Source: Juglans regia (taxonomy: Eukaryota > Streptophyta > Magnoliopsida > Fagales > Juglandaceae). Taken from it: 64,000 nucleotides of DNA. The position numbers and the translations under genes were made by a program. Every line of letters begins with the position of its first letter. Positions within the stretch are counted from its first letter, which is position 1. The stretch covers positions 27,360,558 to 27,424,557 of the forward strand of contig NC_049916.1 in NCBI RefSeq assembly GCF_001411555.2. The letters are read 5' to 3'. Shown one piece after another: positions 48,701-57,974 of this stretch. The notes under the pieces are model-generated. The model was not told the DNA's origin and made no database searches. It saw only the letters and a list, made by a program, of their open reading frames with translations.

Positions 48701-49623
48701 GATTTATAAAATAAACTGAATGATGAATTTGAAAAATTAAAGGAATATTCAAAATGTACTAGTCTTGAAACTGAAATCAAGTTTCTAGAAAAACTTGGAA
48801 CATAAAAGGTCTTCTCCAACTTTAAAACAAAACCACTAGATAAAATTAAATAGCAAGTTCCAACAGCTTCCACATGCGAGCCCATCTTGTTTCCTGATAA
48901 GATGCTTCGCTCACTTCCCACTGGCTTCCTTAGGTTTTGCAAACCCTGCAAGGAATTCGAAATGTGGATTGTTGATCCAGAATCAATCCACCATGTGTTA
49001 ATATTGACATTAACCATATTAGATTCATAACAAACAAGTGAGGTCGAATTACCTTTGTCTGCAAGCCATTTCTGGAATTTGGCGCATTCCTTCTTCATGT
49101 GTCCCTTCTTTTTACAGAAGAAACACTTGGAATCTTTCTTAATACCACCTTGCGGAGGTATTTTGCCTTTTCCCTTCAGTTTGGCTTGATTTTTGCCCTT
49201 TCCATGCGTTGCCAGCATTGCACTTTCACCCTGTTCCATCATCAGTCTCCCTTCCTCTTGAACACACATGGTCATGAGTTCATTAATTGACCATTTATCC
49301 TTATGTGTGTTGTAAGAGATTTTGAAGGGTCCATATTGATGCGGGAGTGTGTTCAGGATGTAGTGCACTAGGAAGGACTCCGACATTTCAACCTCGAGTT
49401 TCTTCAATTGAGCCACATTGTCCCTCATTTGCATGATGTGCTCACGCACACCTTTCACACTGGTGAGTCTTAGGGATGAGAACTTCATAATTAGGGTGCT
49501 TGCTAGAGCCTTGTCTGAAGTGACAAATTGTTCATCAATGGCTTTTAGCAAGTCTCGGACCTTTTCATGCTGATCGACAGAACCACGAATACCAGCTGAT
49601 ATTCTTGTCTTAATGAACATCAT
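45775..49623 (-). CDS. Copia gag-pol polyprotein (main open frame)
   Basis: An uninterrupted 1282-residue frame. It holds the UBN2-type gag body (to about residue 130), zinc knuckle C-F-F-C-K-K-K-G-H-M-K-K-E-C (167-180) and protease with DSG at about 214-216. Integrase follows, with an HHCC zinc region starting LWHRRLGH, catalytic Asp in HTDI and FIDDYS and Glu in GVAERRNR. Reverse transcriptase has the YVDD active site, and RNase H has YSDSDFAG and a DPLTKG end. The integrase-before-RT order is the copia signature. The true gag start lies further upstream: gag sequence continues to about 49850 but is cut off by a TGA at 49648-49650, so the ATG at 49623 is only the first one after the break. 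The enzymatic domains look intact; whether Gag is made is doubtful. Confidence 0.92.
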   Translation of the reverse strand: MMFIKTRISAGIRGSVDQHEKVRDLLKAIDEQFVTSDKALASTLIMKFSSLRLTSVKGVREHIMQMRDNVAQLKKLEVEMSESFLVHYILNTLPHQYGPFKISYNTHKDKWSINELMTMCVQEEGRLMMEQGESAMLATHGKGKNQAKLKGKGKIPPQGGIKKDSKCFFCKKKGHMKKECAKFQKWLADKGNSTSLVCYESNMVNVNINTWWIDSGSTIHISNSLQGLQNLRKPVGSERSILSGNKMGSHVEAVGTCYLILSSGFVLKLEKTFYVPSFSRNLISVSRLVHFEYSFNFSNSSFSLFYKSDCVGNGTLSDGLYCINLQNNTTYDSMHVHTGTKRCVINEDSSKLWHRRLGHISIDRIKRLVNEGVLNTLDFSDFETCVDCIKGKQTNKSKKGANRSSDILEIIHTDICSPDMDSYGQKYFISFIDDYSRYMYLYMLHNKNEALDAFKIFKAEVEKQCGKQIKIVRSDRGGEYYGRYTENGQAPGPFAKFLQEHGIVAQYTMPGSPDQNGVAERRNRTLLDMVRSMLSSSNLPKSLWVETLKTAVYILNRVPTKAVSKTPFELWKGWKPSLRHMRVWGCPSEVRIYNPQEKKLDPRTISGYFIGYAERSKGYRFYCPSHSTRIVESRNAKFLENDLISGSDQTRNIVPENDHSESQPSTSSDRLVIVYNTPQVPTGVELPIIEVPQVANDTLVDQVVQELPTTFEQPVEPHTTSQEDDGATLRRSVRARRSAIPSDYVVYLQESDYNIGAENDPELFSQAMSCKESELWYNAMKEEMNSMKSNEVWDLVELPNGVKAIGCKWVFKTKRDSLGNIERYKARLVAKGFTQKEGIDYTETFSPVSKKDSLRVILALVAHFDFELQQMDVKTTFLNGDLEEEVYMKQPEGFPSSDGEQLVCKLKKSIYGLKQASRQWYLKFHNVISSFGFVENLMDQCIYQKVSGSKICFLVLYVDDILLATNDKGLLHEVKQFISKNFDMKDMGEASYVIGIKIHRDRFRGILGLSQETYINKFLERYRMKDCSPSVAPIVKGDRFNLNQCPKNDLEREQMKNIPYASAVGSLMYAQVCTRPDIAFAVGMLGRYQSNPGLDHWRAAKKVMRYLQGTKEYMLMYRRTDNLEVIGYSDSDFAGCVDSRKSTSGYIFLMAGGAISWRSAKQTLTATSTMEAEFVSCFEATSHGVWLKSFISGLRIMDSISRPLRMYCDNSAAVFMAKNNKSGSRSKHIDIKYLAIRERVKENKVVIEHVSTELMIADPLTKGMPPLKFKDHIVNMGLGSIM

Positions 49624-49850
49624 GCTTAGGCGATTAGATCGCTCCCATCACTCATAAAGTGCGATGTCTGCTGCATTACTGGTATCAGTTACAACTGGCG
49701 GTTCGTCTTTCCTAATAGCATAATCTATGTCCATCCACCCTAAATGAAGAAGAATTCTCTCCTTCCAGACCTTATAGTTATCTCCCTTAAGTTCAGGGAT
49801 ATCATAACGAATATCAGAGAAATTTGTAGGTTGTGAAACTGCATATAGAT
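49624..49850 (-). pseudogene. N-terminal gag segment with premature stop
   Basis: In frame with the polyprotein, this encodes a typical copia gag start: FSDIRYDIPELKGDNY, VWKERILLHLGWMD, then a TGA at 49648-49650 just before WERSNRLS. A CGA-to-TGA change (CpG decay) or AAA replacement would explain it. No in-frame ATG is seen between this segment and the preceding stop, so the start codon is also missing or supplied by splicing. Confidence 0.75.
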
Positions 49851-49935
49851 TACATGTTTATGTTAAAATTGAGGCCTAAATAAATATTCATGTTTTACCA
49901 ATGTAAATCATGCCTAAAAATTGAATCTAAGGACA

Positions 49936-50310
49936 TAAAATTGCCTGTGGGCTAAATTTTAATACCAGTAGATCCAATTAATCTATATGATAGAATTTTA
50001 TCAATATTATTACTTAATTCATAATTCTAAAGGATATATTATGAATTTCATGTGTATTCTATCTTAGACTTTTATGATAAAACTATCAAATTATTTACTT
50101 CATTCATAATTCCTGTGGGTAATTTATGAATAACTTGATATTTTCTCCTAATTAATAATATAAATATAATAAAAATTCCTGTGGGATAAAATTTATTATA
50201 TTTATGTATAATTAATTACAATTAATGTCTAATATTCCTTATGTGATCCTAATCAATCATTATAAATTTTACTTAATTAAAGATGCTGTGGCTATTCTCT
50301 AATTAACATA
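49936..50310 (-). repeat. Series of AT-rich hairpins with CCTGTGGG loops in the copia leader
   Basis: Octamer CCTGTGGG occurs at 49944-49951, 50112-50119 and 50178-50185, each between AT-rich inverted arms, e.g. TAAATATAATAAA at 50161-50173 with its inverse at 50192-50204. A degenerate GCTGTGGC lies near 50284 between TTAATTA arms. Another 10-bp perfect stem (50016-50025 with 50038-50047) has loop AAAGGAT. Element RNA would show CCCACAGG in the loops. Confidence 0.65.
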
Positions 50311-50691
50311 AAACTATATGGATCACTAGACATTTAAATTGCATAAGACTAGCTTAATATTATGAATTACATAATTTTAACTAATACACACATGTTATAA
50401 CTATGCACAAAAGATTCATAATATAAGCATAAATATTGCACAATCTAGATTATAATATTATGCATAACATTTAATCTCATGCTCTAAACTATATACTCAT
50501 CAAAAATTACATGTAAAAAGCAAAAATTAATCAATTTATGCAAACTAAATATGAGCATAATAAACAAATATCCTCAATGCATATAATTAAAAATAAAAAT
50601 AAAAAATTATAAGCACAATGGGCATAAACCCAAAAACCCACTATTCAACCCATTTAAAAATGGGAATTTTTTTTTTTTGTGCACCAAGTAA

Positions 50692-51107
50692 ACGACATGT
50701 CGTTTTTCTAGAATGAAAAAACGACGTGTCGTTTTGCCCATTTCTTAAAACACAGACAGCCTCTAAACGACATGTCGTTTTAATGAAACTCAAAACGACA
50801 TGTCGTTTACCTTCAGGCTTGATAAACGACTACCGAATAAAACGACATGTCGTTTTCATCAATTGAAAAACGACGTGTCGTTTTTGTCATTACACTTGAA
50901 CGGGCTCTGAAGCAAAACGACCTGTCGTTTTCATTAAATTGAAAACGACGTGTCGTTTAGTGGTATACGGGAATAAGAATCCTTATGCTAAACGACATGT
51001 CAATTTCATCAAAGTTGAAAACGACCTGTCGTTTAGCAGTACCGAATGAAACCAAAGCAGCTGTAAACGACATGTCGTTTTCAACAAGCCTGAAAACGAC
51101 ATGTCGT
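50692..51107 (-). repeat. Six 75-bp units, each with two ACGACNTGTCGT palindromes
   Basis: First palindromes of the units start at 50692, 50767, 50842, 50917, 50992 and 51067, exactly 75 apart. Second palindromes start at 50721, 50795, 50870, 50945, 51021 and 51096, 28-29 after the first. Eleven of twelve keep ACGAC.TGTCGT with A, G or C as the variable base (the A form is a perfect palindrome); the one at 50992 ends in TCAA. A lone half-site lies near 50826. Most copies are bordered by A-runs and T-runs. Spacers are poorly conserved. The array lies between the primer binding site and gag, so it is in the element's RNA. Confidence 0.9.
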
Positions 51108-51349
51108 TCTCGTCGTCTTCTACCTCCAGACGCAGCGCGATTTTCACGTTTTACAGTGTTTTTTCACGTCAAAAATCATGTTTTCAATCCCAGAAAGCTT
51201 AGAAAAAATATTTCTTTATGATTTCTAAACTTCTTTCAAATTAAAAACGTCCAAAAAACAAAACCCAAAAAAAAAAAATTTTCCATTCACGGCCAAAAAC
51301 AGAGGAACACGGTTTTTTGAATTTAAACATCAAGACAGAGGATTTTAAT

Positions 51350-51361
51350 GCTCTGATACCA
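51350..51361 (-). other. Primer binding site of the copia element
   Basis: The minus strand reads TGGTATCAGAGC two bases inside the 5' LTR, complementary to the initiator methionine tRNA 3' end. Confidence 0.92.
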
Positions 51362-51363
51362 AC

Positions 51364-51775
51364 TGCTAGACTTAAATAAAATTCTCTAATGCGGAATAAC
51401 ACTTTAGAAACGAGAATTAAAGGGTTTAATGCCAAGAAATCTTACCTCCAGCCATTGATGCAATTCACTGAAAAAGTTTCAATTTTCACTGTGTTTGGCT
51501 CTTCCAAACTCTTCTCTACTCTATTTAGATGGTGTATTACCGAAGGGAATTGAGTGAGTGAGTTTGGGGACCAAACACATGTATTTATAGCCGAAATTCC
51601 CATCAAATTTCGGGTTTACGTGTCCCACGTGATCCTATTTTCATGGGATCAATTTAAACTGATGGAGGAGTGTTGGACCACTTAAAGGACTCTTAAGGTG
51701 ATAGACTCTCACTCATGAACGTCTTCATGAGCAAGAATCGGTCAATATAGTTTAAATAACGAGAATCGGTCAACA
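51364..51775 (-). repeat. 5' LTR of the copia element (412 bp)
   Basis: It begins TGCTAGAC (TGTTAGAC in the other copy) and ends GTCAACA, followed by the target duplication ACAAA. It should hold the element promoter for minus-strand transcription. Confidence 0.92.
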
Positions 51776-52027
51776 ACAAATTCTTACCTTAATATATAAA
51801 ATATATGTAAAAAAGCTAGTAGAGTTCCTTGATGTTACAATTCAAATTTATAGTTCAATTATTTTATTGTTTACTTAATGATTAAAGAAGTAACTATTAG
51901 TGAAGTTATATATTTTTTTATTTTTTTCTTAATAATTAAGAATGTTAAAAAATTATTGACAAAAATGAAAGGAAAACAAAATTTAAATACACTAGCAGTA
52001 TGCCCAGCAGACGGCCTGCTAGCAATA

Positions 52028-52062
<35 letters not shown>

Positions 52063-52372
52063 CTTTTGATTCTTACCCGATGATGGGACGCGACTCATGG
52101 AATTAACATTGTATCCAATTTTTTAAATAAAAAATCTGAGTTCGAAACCTCTCACTCCTTGTAATAAAAAAATATATTATATTGTTACACTACATATTTA
52201 CAACAACCTAGTCATATCTTAAATTAATTTAGTCGGACTGTAGCCGTCTCCCAATCATGTATTAATTTACATTTTACTTTTTGCTAATATATCATTGATT
52301 TCGTGAAGGTGCTGTTGTTATTACCTCCTAGGAGAGTACTTGAAAGGGATGTTTGCATTCTCTATTCGGCAG

Positions 52373-52560
52373 AGACGTTTGGATTCGCAAGTTATCTTAA
52401 CTCATCTCAACTCATCTCACTACTATTCATTACTATTCAGTAACTTTAACTCACAAATCTCACTATTATTCACTACTCATCTCATTACTATTCACAATCC
52501 ATCTCAACTCATCTCAGCTCATCTCAAGTCATCTTAAGTCATCTTCGAATCCAAACGTCT
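52373..52560. repeat. MITE with perfect 15-bp inverted ends and CTCATCTCA repeats (188 bp)
   Basis: AGACGTTTGGATTCG at 52373-52387 is exactly inverted at 52546-52560. Between them are many imperfect units of AACTCATCTC and CACTACTATTCA. No clear target duplication was found. Confidence 0.7.
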
Positions 52561-52631
52561 TCACCTAACTTATCTCAAGAGACCCAGCGACCGAAGCATA
52601 GTCAACCCACAAGTCATAGTAAGAGGAAGAA

Positions 52632-53047
52632 TTGCATAGTTTTAAATTTCGTATCGTATCGGCCGGTACGGTCGAAATTTTTCATACCGGCCGTCCGGCT
52701 GGTACAAGCACTATATCTATTTCGTACTGGCCAAAATACCGGCCGTATCGGCCTCAATTTCGGTTTGTACCAGCCGATATTTCGACCAATGTGTTTTTTT
52801 TTTTCATTTTTTCAAACTACAAGCTATTTTTTAACTCACAATTAAGACTAGACTATTTATAATTTATATATAATTTATTTATATATAGACTATTATTTTG
52901 GAATATAATTTTTATATATAATTTATTTACATATCGAGTATTCCGAAATGTTATCCCGAAACGCTATCCTGAAACGGTACCGGTACTAAAATATTTCGTT
53001 CTAATGCCTTGACCGGTACAGCATCCGGTACGGTATTCAAAATATTG
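52632..53047. repeat. MITE with CCGGTA-rich ends (416 bp)
   Basis: GGAAGAA flanks both sides (52625-52631 and 53048-53054). The ends are imperfect inverted repeats (GTTTTAAATTTCGTATCGG against CCGGTACGGTATTCAAAAT), with CCGGTACGG-type clusters near both termini and an AT-rich centre. It recalls the element at 32057-32754 in layout but has different ends. Confidence 0.6.
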
Positions 53048-53671
53048 GGAAGAAGGCTTAGGGCCAATGTAGAAAGAATGTGGACGTGGAATGATGGGAC
53101 GCCGACATTTCTGACACTGACCTGCACATGCACGTGGTGGCAGAACCATGCTGCATTTCAGGACCAAATACGGTGCGTGGCCAGAGATCACAACAACCTC
53201 TTGTCCATGACAAGATGCACGGTGAGGTGGTCGCACTCACCTACTTGCCACAAAGATACAATCTAAGGAAGTTACGCTGCATTAAAAACGACAATGTGAT
53301 ACCCTATATGAAAGACGGCCTCCTTTGACACGAGATATTGGGGCCATCCTGGCAGGTGTACAAGTAGAACATTTTTTTCTTTAGGTTCTCTAATACAAAG
53401 AAATCATTTCTAAGGAGTGAAAAACTGATTTAAATATCGAATCTGTTTCATCATCTCTAAGCTGTCATCTTTCTTGTGTGGCAACGATAAAGTCTGATAA
53501 CTGTTGTGTGAAACAATTCGTTAAGAGGACCATTCTAATTTCAATTTGAGACTGAAGTGTTGCACAGTTCCCCAAATTAAACAGCCATGAAAATCAACAC
53601 GCTTACAGCTTTCTTCCTTTGTTCCCTGTGATTTGATGTGCATCCCATGCAGAATTATTTTAAGGAAAAAT

Positions 53672-53774
53672 ATATGAATCTGCTTTATACCGGCATACAC
53701 TCAACCTATTAAATGTAAAAAAAAAAAAAAAAAAAAAATGATGTGAAGTGTGTGCCGGTGTGGAGTAGATGCAT
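53672..53774. repeat. Short inverted-repeat element around a poly-A run
   Basis: CACCGGCACACACTTC-type arms: ACCGGCATACACTCA on the left and GAAGTGTGTGCCGGTGTGG on the right, separated by a roughly 24-base A-run. It could be a fold-back MITE remnant. Confidence 0.5.
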
Positions 53775-54864
53775 AACATTTCCCTTATTTTAAAACCAGC
53801 TAATCAAACCTTGATTAAGGTCCACTCTACATGCAAGATTTCCGCTCCATGAAAACTGGAAAAGTGTACGTCTTGTAACTAAAGATTCTGATGTTGACAG
53901 GACAACCCATTTTGCTTTCTTTACAAGTAGTTATCTAAATTCTACACATCTGGGGCCATAACTCTGGCCAAGTTAAGTAAAAAAAAAAGGTGTACGGGCT
54001 GTAGAATCAAGCCATGTCATGTAGAAAATAATGGGATCAGAGACTCATGAGCGTGGGTGTTTACTGTTTAATATTACTTACTTTTACTTTCAAATCTTAG
54101 AAAATCATGATTGCCCTGCATGCTCATTTGTAACCCTAAATAATTGGAGTTCTTGTACTGCTAATTGGATGGGGAAGTGCTTCTCCCTGGCCTATTGCTT
54201 ACCTTAGTTTCTTACCTGTGCCATGGTCCTTCTTTCCATGAAAGTCGTAGAGATCAGGCCGAACCTCTCTTTTCATTTCAGGCTTTCCTGATTATATCTA
54301 AAAATGGCTGCAGGTAGTGCTATCTCATTGTTATCAACCAAACATGGAAGATATTAGAAAAAATAGAAGTTGCAATTATTGCATTGTCATCAACCAGAGA
54401 CGGTTACAATCCAATGACTTTACAAGGAAGAAAGGAGGGAGGAGATTTTCAAGGTGCCTCGAAAACCGTAAAACACGAGTACGAAGTAGCTAGCGATATA
54501 CTGGAATCCGAGGCTAGGCAAGTTTGTCTAGTACACACTAAAAAACCATGTTCCCTCAGTAACAGCTTCGGGAAAGAAAAGAACACAAAGTCACGGCACA
54601 GGTTCGGTTGAAATAGGTGTCGGGTCACTCTTATGAAACAGGTGGGTCATTGACTCGTTAACATGGTGAAGAGGTTATGCATAAAAAAAAAAGGACCTGC
54701 GAAATGGATCTCGATCGCAGCAATGAAGCTTAGAAATAGATGGTTTAAGATGGTAGAGCATTTCAGGCCCTTTAATTATTCCTGGTCTTCTGAATAAACT
54801 TACAAAAGCAGCAAAGAAGTGATACTGATCCTCAATATCTTGGCGCTGAAATTGCTGCTACGTT

Positions 54865-55711
54865 TCACATGATAGACTCAAAAGCTGAGCGCAGACTCCT
54901 CACAAGATCCTTTACTGTCATGGAGAATCCCTCATCCATCTGCATAATTTTAAGAAGCTATTCAAGGGGGGAACGCCAAATACTTGCTTACAAAAAAAAA
55001 AAATGTTGTGTGTGGTTACTGTCTGTTCGAGGCTTCATTTAGTTCAACTATTTTCATTTTAGAGACCTAACACGAATAGCGTTCATTAATTTTGGTTTAC
55101 CATAGTGAATTTAACTTTTGTAGTGCATGGTTTGAAATTTCCATATTCGGTTCATTGAGGAATTTAAGAAATAACCTGGGCAATAATAGTGATATCAAGT
55201 GCAGAACTCCCAAATGTTATGACACTGCTATTAATGACTGTTAGGTGGAGCATTTCAATCTCAGCGATTAATTTCTCTAGCACTCCTTTCCTCTTCTCAC
55301 AGTGAACTCTTATGAGGACATTTTTGTCGCAGAATCTTGCTTCAATTTCTGGTAGATGCTCATCAAGGGGGTCGCTGGAGAAGTTTTCACCTGAGCTAGA
55401 GTTGTCACCATCAACGAAGAGTTGGGATTTCTTTACAAAGACCGCTGATTCTATGTTTCTCTTCTTAGTTTGTTCCTCAAGTGTCTTCACTCGCTCTTGC
55501 AGTTGTTGCAGATACTTAATAGCATCGCCAAGAACAGAAGCCTTGTCCATCTATAATTAATAGCATTAAGATATGAGTTGCCATTGAGAATTCTTCAGCA
55601 GTACTAATGCTTGAATCATGCAGTACTAAAATTAACAGTACTAGATGAAAAGAAAAACACTAACAATTACAAAAGAGTGGGAATCTAGCTACCCAAGTTG
55701 TTCAAAACAAG

Positions 55712-55748
<37 letters not shown>

Positions 55749-56622
55749 TCGTGGAATCTGATACCTTCTTTAGGCCAGGTACTAATGCAGACAAAGCAAT
55801 GAACCGCTGACTGAGCTTCTCTCGCCTTTTCCTTTCTGCTATAACGTGATCCGGTGTTTGAGAATGTCTAGTGCTTCTCCTAATCCTCCTACCTCCCTGA
55901 CAAGCCTTAAGTCCATAATCTTGATTCCCCAAGGAATCCTGAGAAATCAAAATATCAGAAGGAAGGGTATTCATTCTTTTGAAACATACTGCGGCCTCCT
56001 CCTTAGGATTTAAAATGCCCATTTGATTTGCATAGTTCGCATTGGCAAATGAAAGAACGTTTTGAGAAGGGGAATGTTGTGGATATGATACATGTTCAAG
56101 TTTGGATGAGTTCCAGCTGTTGGGTTTGAGCATTTTCATGGGTGCATCAATACCAGTCCGAGAAGCCGCCATGTCATGATTTCTGAGATTGAAGTTTGGA
56201 TGAGTGAAAGGGTACTGTTGTAAACTCTCTTCTTCAAATGTGGCTGCTAGTGGCGGTATGCTTAGCTCATCGACATAGTTCATGTGCCACTGGCTGATGA
56301 ACCTAGGATCCTCCATATCCTGCGAATTTGATATATTCTGTGTCATTATCGTAATGATCTTATTGTCAGAAAATGCTCAAACTGCTCCAAATTCTTGAGT
56401 TTCACATGAAACATTAACTCAAAACCAAAAAAGTTGAATGCAAATTATTTAGCAGTAAGGTATATATAATAGCAACAATATTGTTAAAAAAAAAATGTAA
56501 TAATTAATGTTCTTTGTTCAGAGAATCCATCAATCTTTGTCCTAGAGCTATCATGGCAGCAGAAGCACATGATTACCGCTTACCATTTCATGAGTTAACC
56601 CTCTAATGGAAGAAATCTCCAT
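54865..56622 (-). CDS. bHLH transcription factor (bHLH18/19/20/25-like, subgroup IVa)
   Basis: A nuclear DNA-binding protein. Minus-strand exons: 56622-56584 (a 13-codon exon beginning MEISSIRGL), 56319-55765, 55550-55176 and 54939-54865, about 347 residues. The bHLH domain spans about residues 171-225: the basic region HVIAERKRREKLSQRF has the His, Glu and Arg residues of E-box binders, helix 1 ends at the exon 2/3 junction (VPGLKK), and exon 3 opens with MDKASVLGDAIKYLQQLQ. The C-terminal part (IEARFCDKNVLIRVHCEKRKG) is the ACT-like dimerisation region of the group, closed by MTVKDLVRSLRSAF in the last exon. The short first exon is conserved in this subgroup, which is why I chose it over the in-frame ATGs in exon 2. 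The group is tied to jasmonate, iron or terpenoid control in other plants; the target here is unknown. Confidence 0.9.
55712..55745. repeat. TA microsatellite in bHLH intron 2
   Basis: An interrupted (TA)n run sits just past the exon 2 donor. Similar runs occur at about 6885-6917, 8616-8641, 52030-52057, 58860-58876 and 60729-60743. Confidence 0.8.
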
Positions 56623-57974
56623 TGAAGAACGTCTCCTTATTGATCGAAAGAGCTCTAGGCCGGAGAAATGAGAATCCTGCATGAGATCGATCGAGGTCAA
56701 AAAGAAATATGGAGAAGTAGTGTGGAATATTAATTATAAAAAGAAAGCTCACGGGCGCTTCAATATTAATGACCAAGGCTTTCCTTTTCACCTTGTTCTC
56801 ATTACACTAGGATTGAGACTGCAGGATCTCATGCTTCCTCAGTTTTTATAGCTCTTGCGCATTATACTAGTTTACGTACGTATGATCTGTAGCCCATTAG
56901 TGTTGCACGTCCTCAATCACGGGGTTAATTGTTCTTGTTAACTGGCCACAGACATTCTGATCATACTTGTTTTTATCTAAATTATTATGCAAAGGAAAAT
57001 CACAGCTTGTTACATCTAATAATTAGCGCGCGGGGCACTGGAAGCTGACAAATTAGAACTCATGATCATGACTAAAAGCAAGTCACTTTTGTTGTTGTGT
57101 GGACTTTAATTAGGAGGAAGCTTCACCAACAAGACTTTGAAATCAAGAGCATTTTACACAGATCTGGCATCCCATTCATAACAGTTTATAAAGAGTTGAG
57201 ACGTGTCATCTATAATTATAGGGTTAAGAAAATAATGGATTATCCAAAGCTTCCTGGCCTTGACTTTGTATTGTTTTAGCCAATACGATAGTGACTCGTG
57301 GCCAAGTCTGCTGATTGTTGGGCCAATGGGGCTTGTCAAATCGACTCATAAAGAGGTCGGTTCATCATATTTAAACCAAGATGATCAGTGATACAAAATG
57401 GAATAGGGACATAAACTGATTCTTTTGAGAAAGCAATCCTGTCGATGTTGCTGGAGACAGTACTGGATGCATTAGAATTTAGTAATGGAGTCCAAGTTTG
57501 ACGATGCTAGCTGCATGCAGGTTACAGATATTTCCTGTATGGGATACCTTGTCGGTGCCGAAACCAATTTACGTTATCCTTAATTAGAAAGGGTTGGGAA
57601 CAGGTGCGCATGCACTAGAACTCGATCGACCTGTTTAGATTTAGAGAGATGGTTTCATCTAATTTTATTTTATCTTATCATTATAATTTTTTTAAATTTT
57701 TACACAAAATATAATAAGCAATTCATTTTTTTCAAATTTTAAAACAATAATAATATTAAAAATTAATATTCTAACAATATTTTATCCAACTCATCTAAAA
57801 GAGTAATGTTACAGTTATAAAAGAATTATACAAAAGTAATCCTACAAATTGATGTGGTTTCATGCAATCATCTACTTTATAATAAAAATAACTTTACAAT
57901 ATGAAAAATCACAACAAACTACATCAGTTTGTAAAATTATTTTTTGTACAATCACTTTGTAGTTAGAGTATTTT
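56623..57974. other. Upstream region of the bHLH gene
   Basis: Promoter side to about 57500 without other genes, then a family A MITE-like stretch (about 57640-57800) and a family B copy (about 57795-57965). GTACGTACG near 56875 is the only compact palindromic motif noticed. Confidence 0.5.

Larger units (their letters stand above)
45061..51775 (-). mobile_element. Full-length Ty1/copia LTR retrotransposon (6.7 kb)
   Basis: The target duplication ACAAA at 45056-45060 and 51776-51780 bounds two 412-bp LTRs (45061-45472 and 51364-51775). On the minus strand the order is 5' LTR, primer binding site (51350-51361), a roughly 1.5-kb leader, gag-pol, polypurine tract (45473-45484) and 3' LTR. By eye the LTRs differ at seven positions, all transitions, about 1.7%, so insertion was recent. 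Gag, protease, integrase, reverse transcriptase and RNase H come in the copia order. One in-frame TGA near the gag start (49648-49650) is the only clear coding break. The leader carries two unusual repeat structures listed separately. Confidence 0.95.
51781..54864. other. Intergenic, MITE-rich, downstream of the bHLH gene
   Basis: No gene supported. It holds a TA microsatellite (about 52030-52057), three MITE-like elements (52373-52560, 52632-53047, 53672-53774) and unannotated mixed sequence. Small frames at 53009-53328 are overlapping on both strands and carry no family signature. Confidence 0.55.

Noticed and set aside
50692..51107. CRISPR-like reading of the regularly spaced palindromes
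   Set aside because: The region is inside a plant LTR element, spacers are not unique fixed-length protospacer-like units, and no cas genes exist; the two-per-75-bp layout is different.
53009..53328. Cluster of small frames on both strands near 53 kb
   Set aside because: Mutually overlapping, no homology recognised, partly inside a MITE end.
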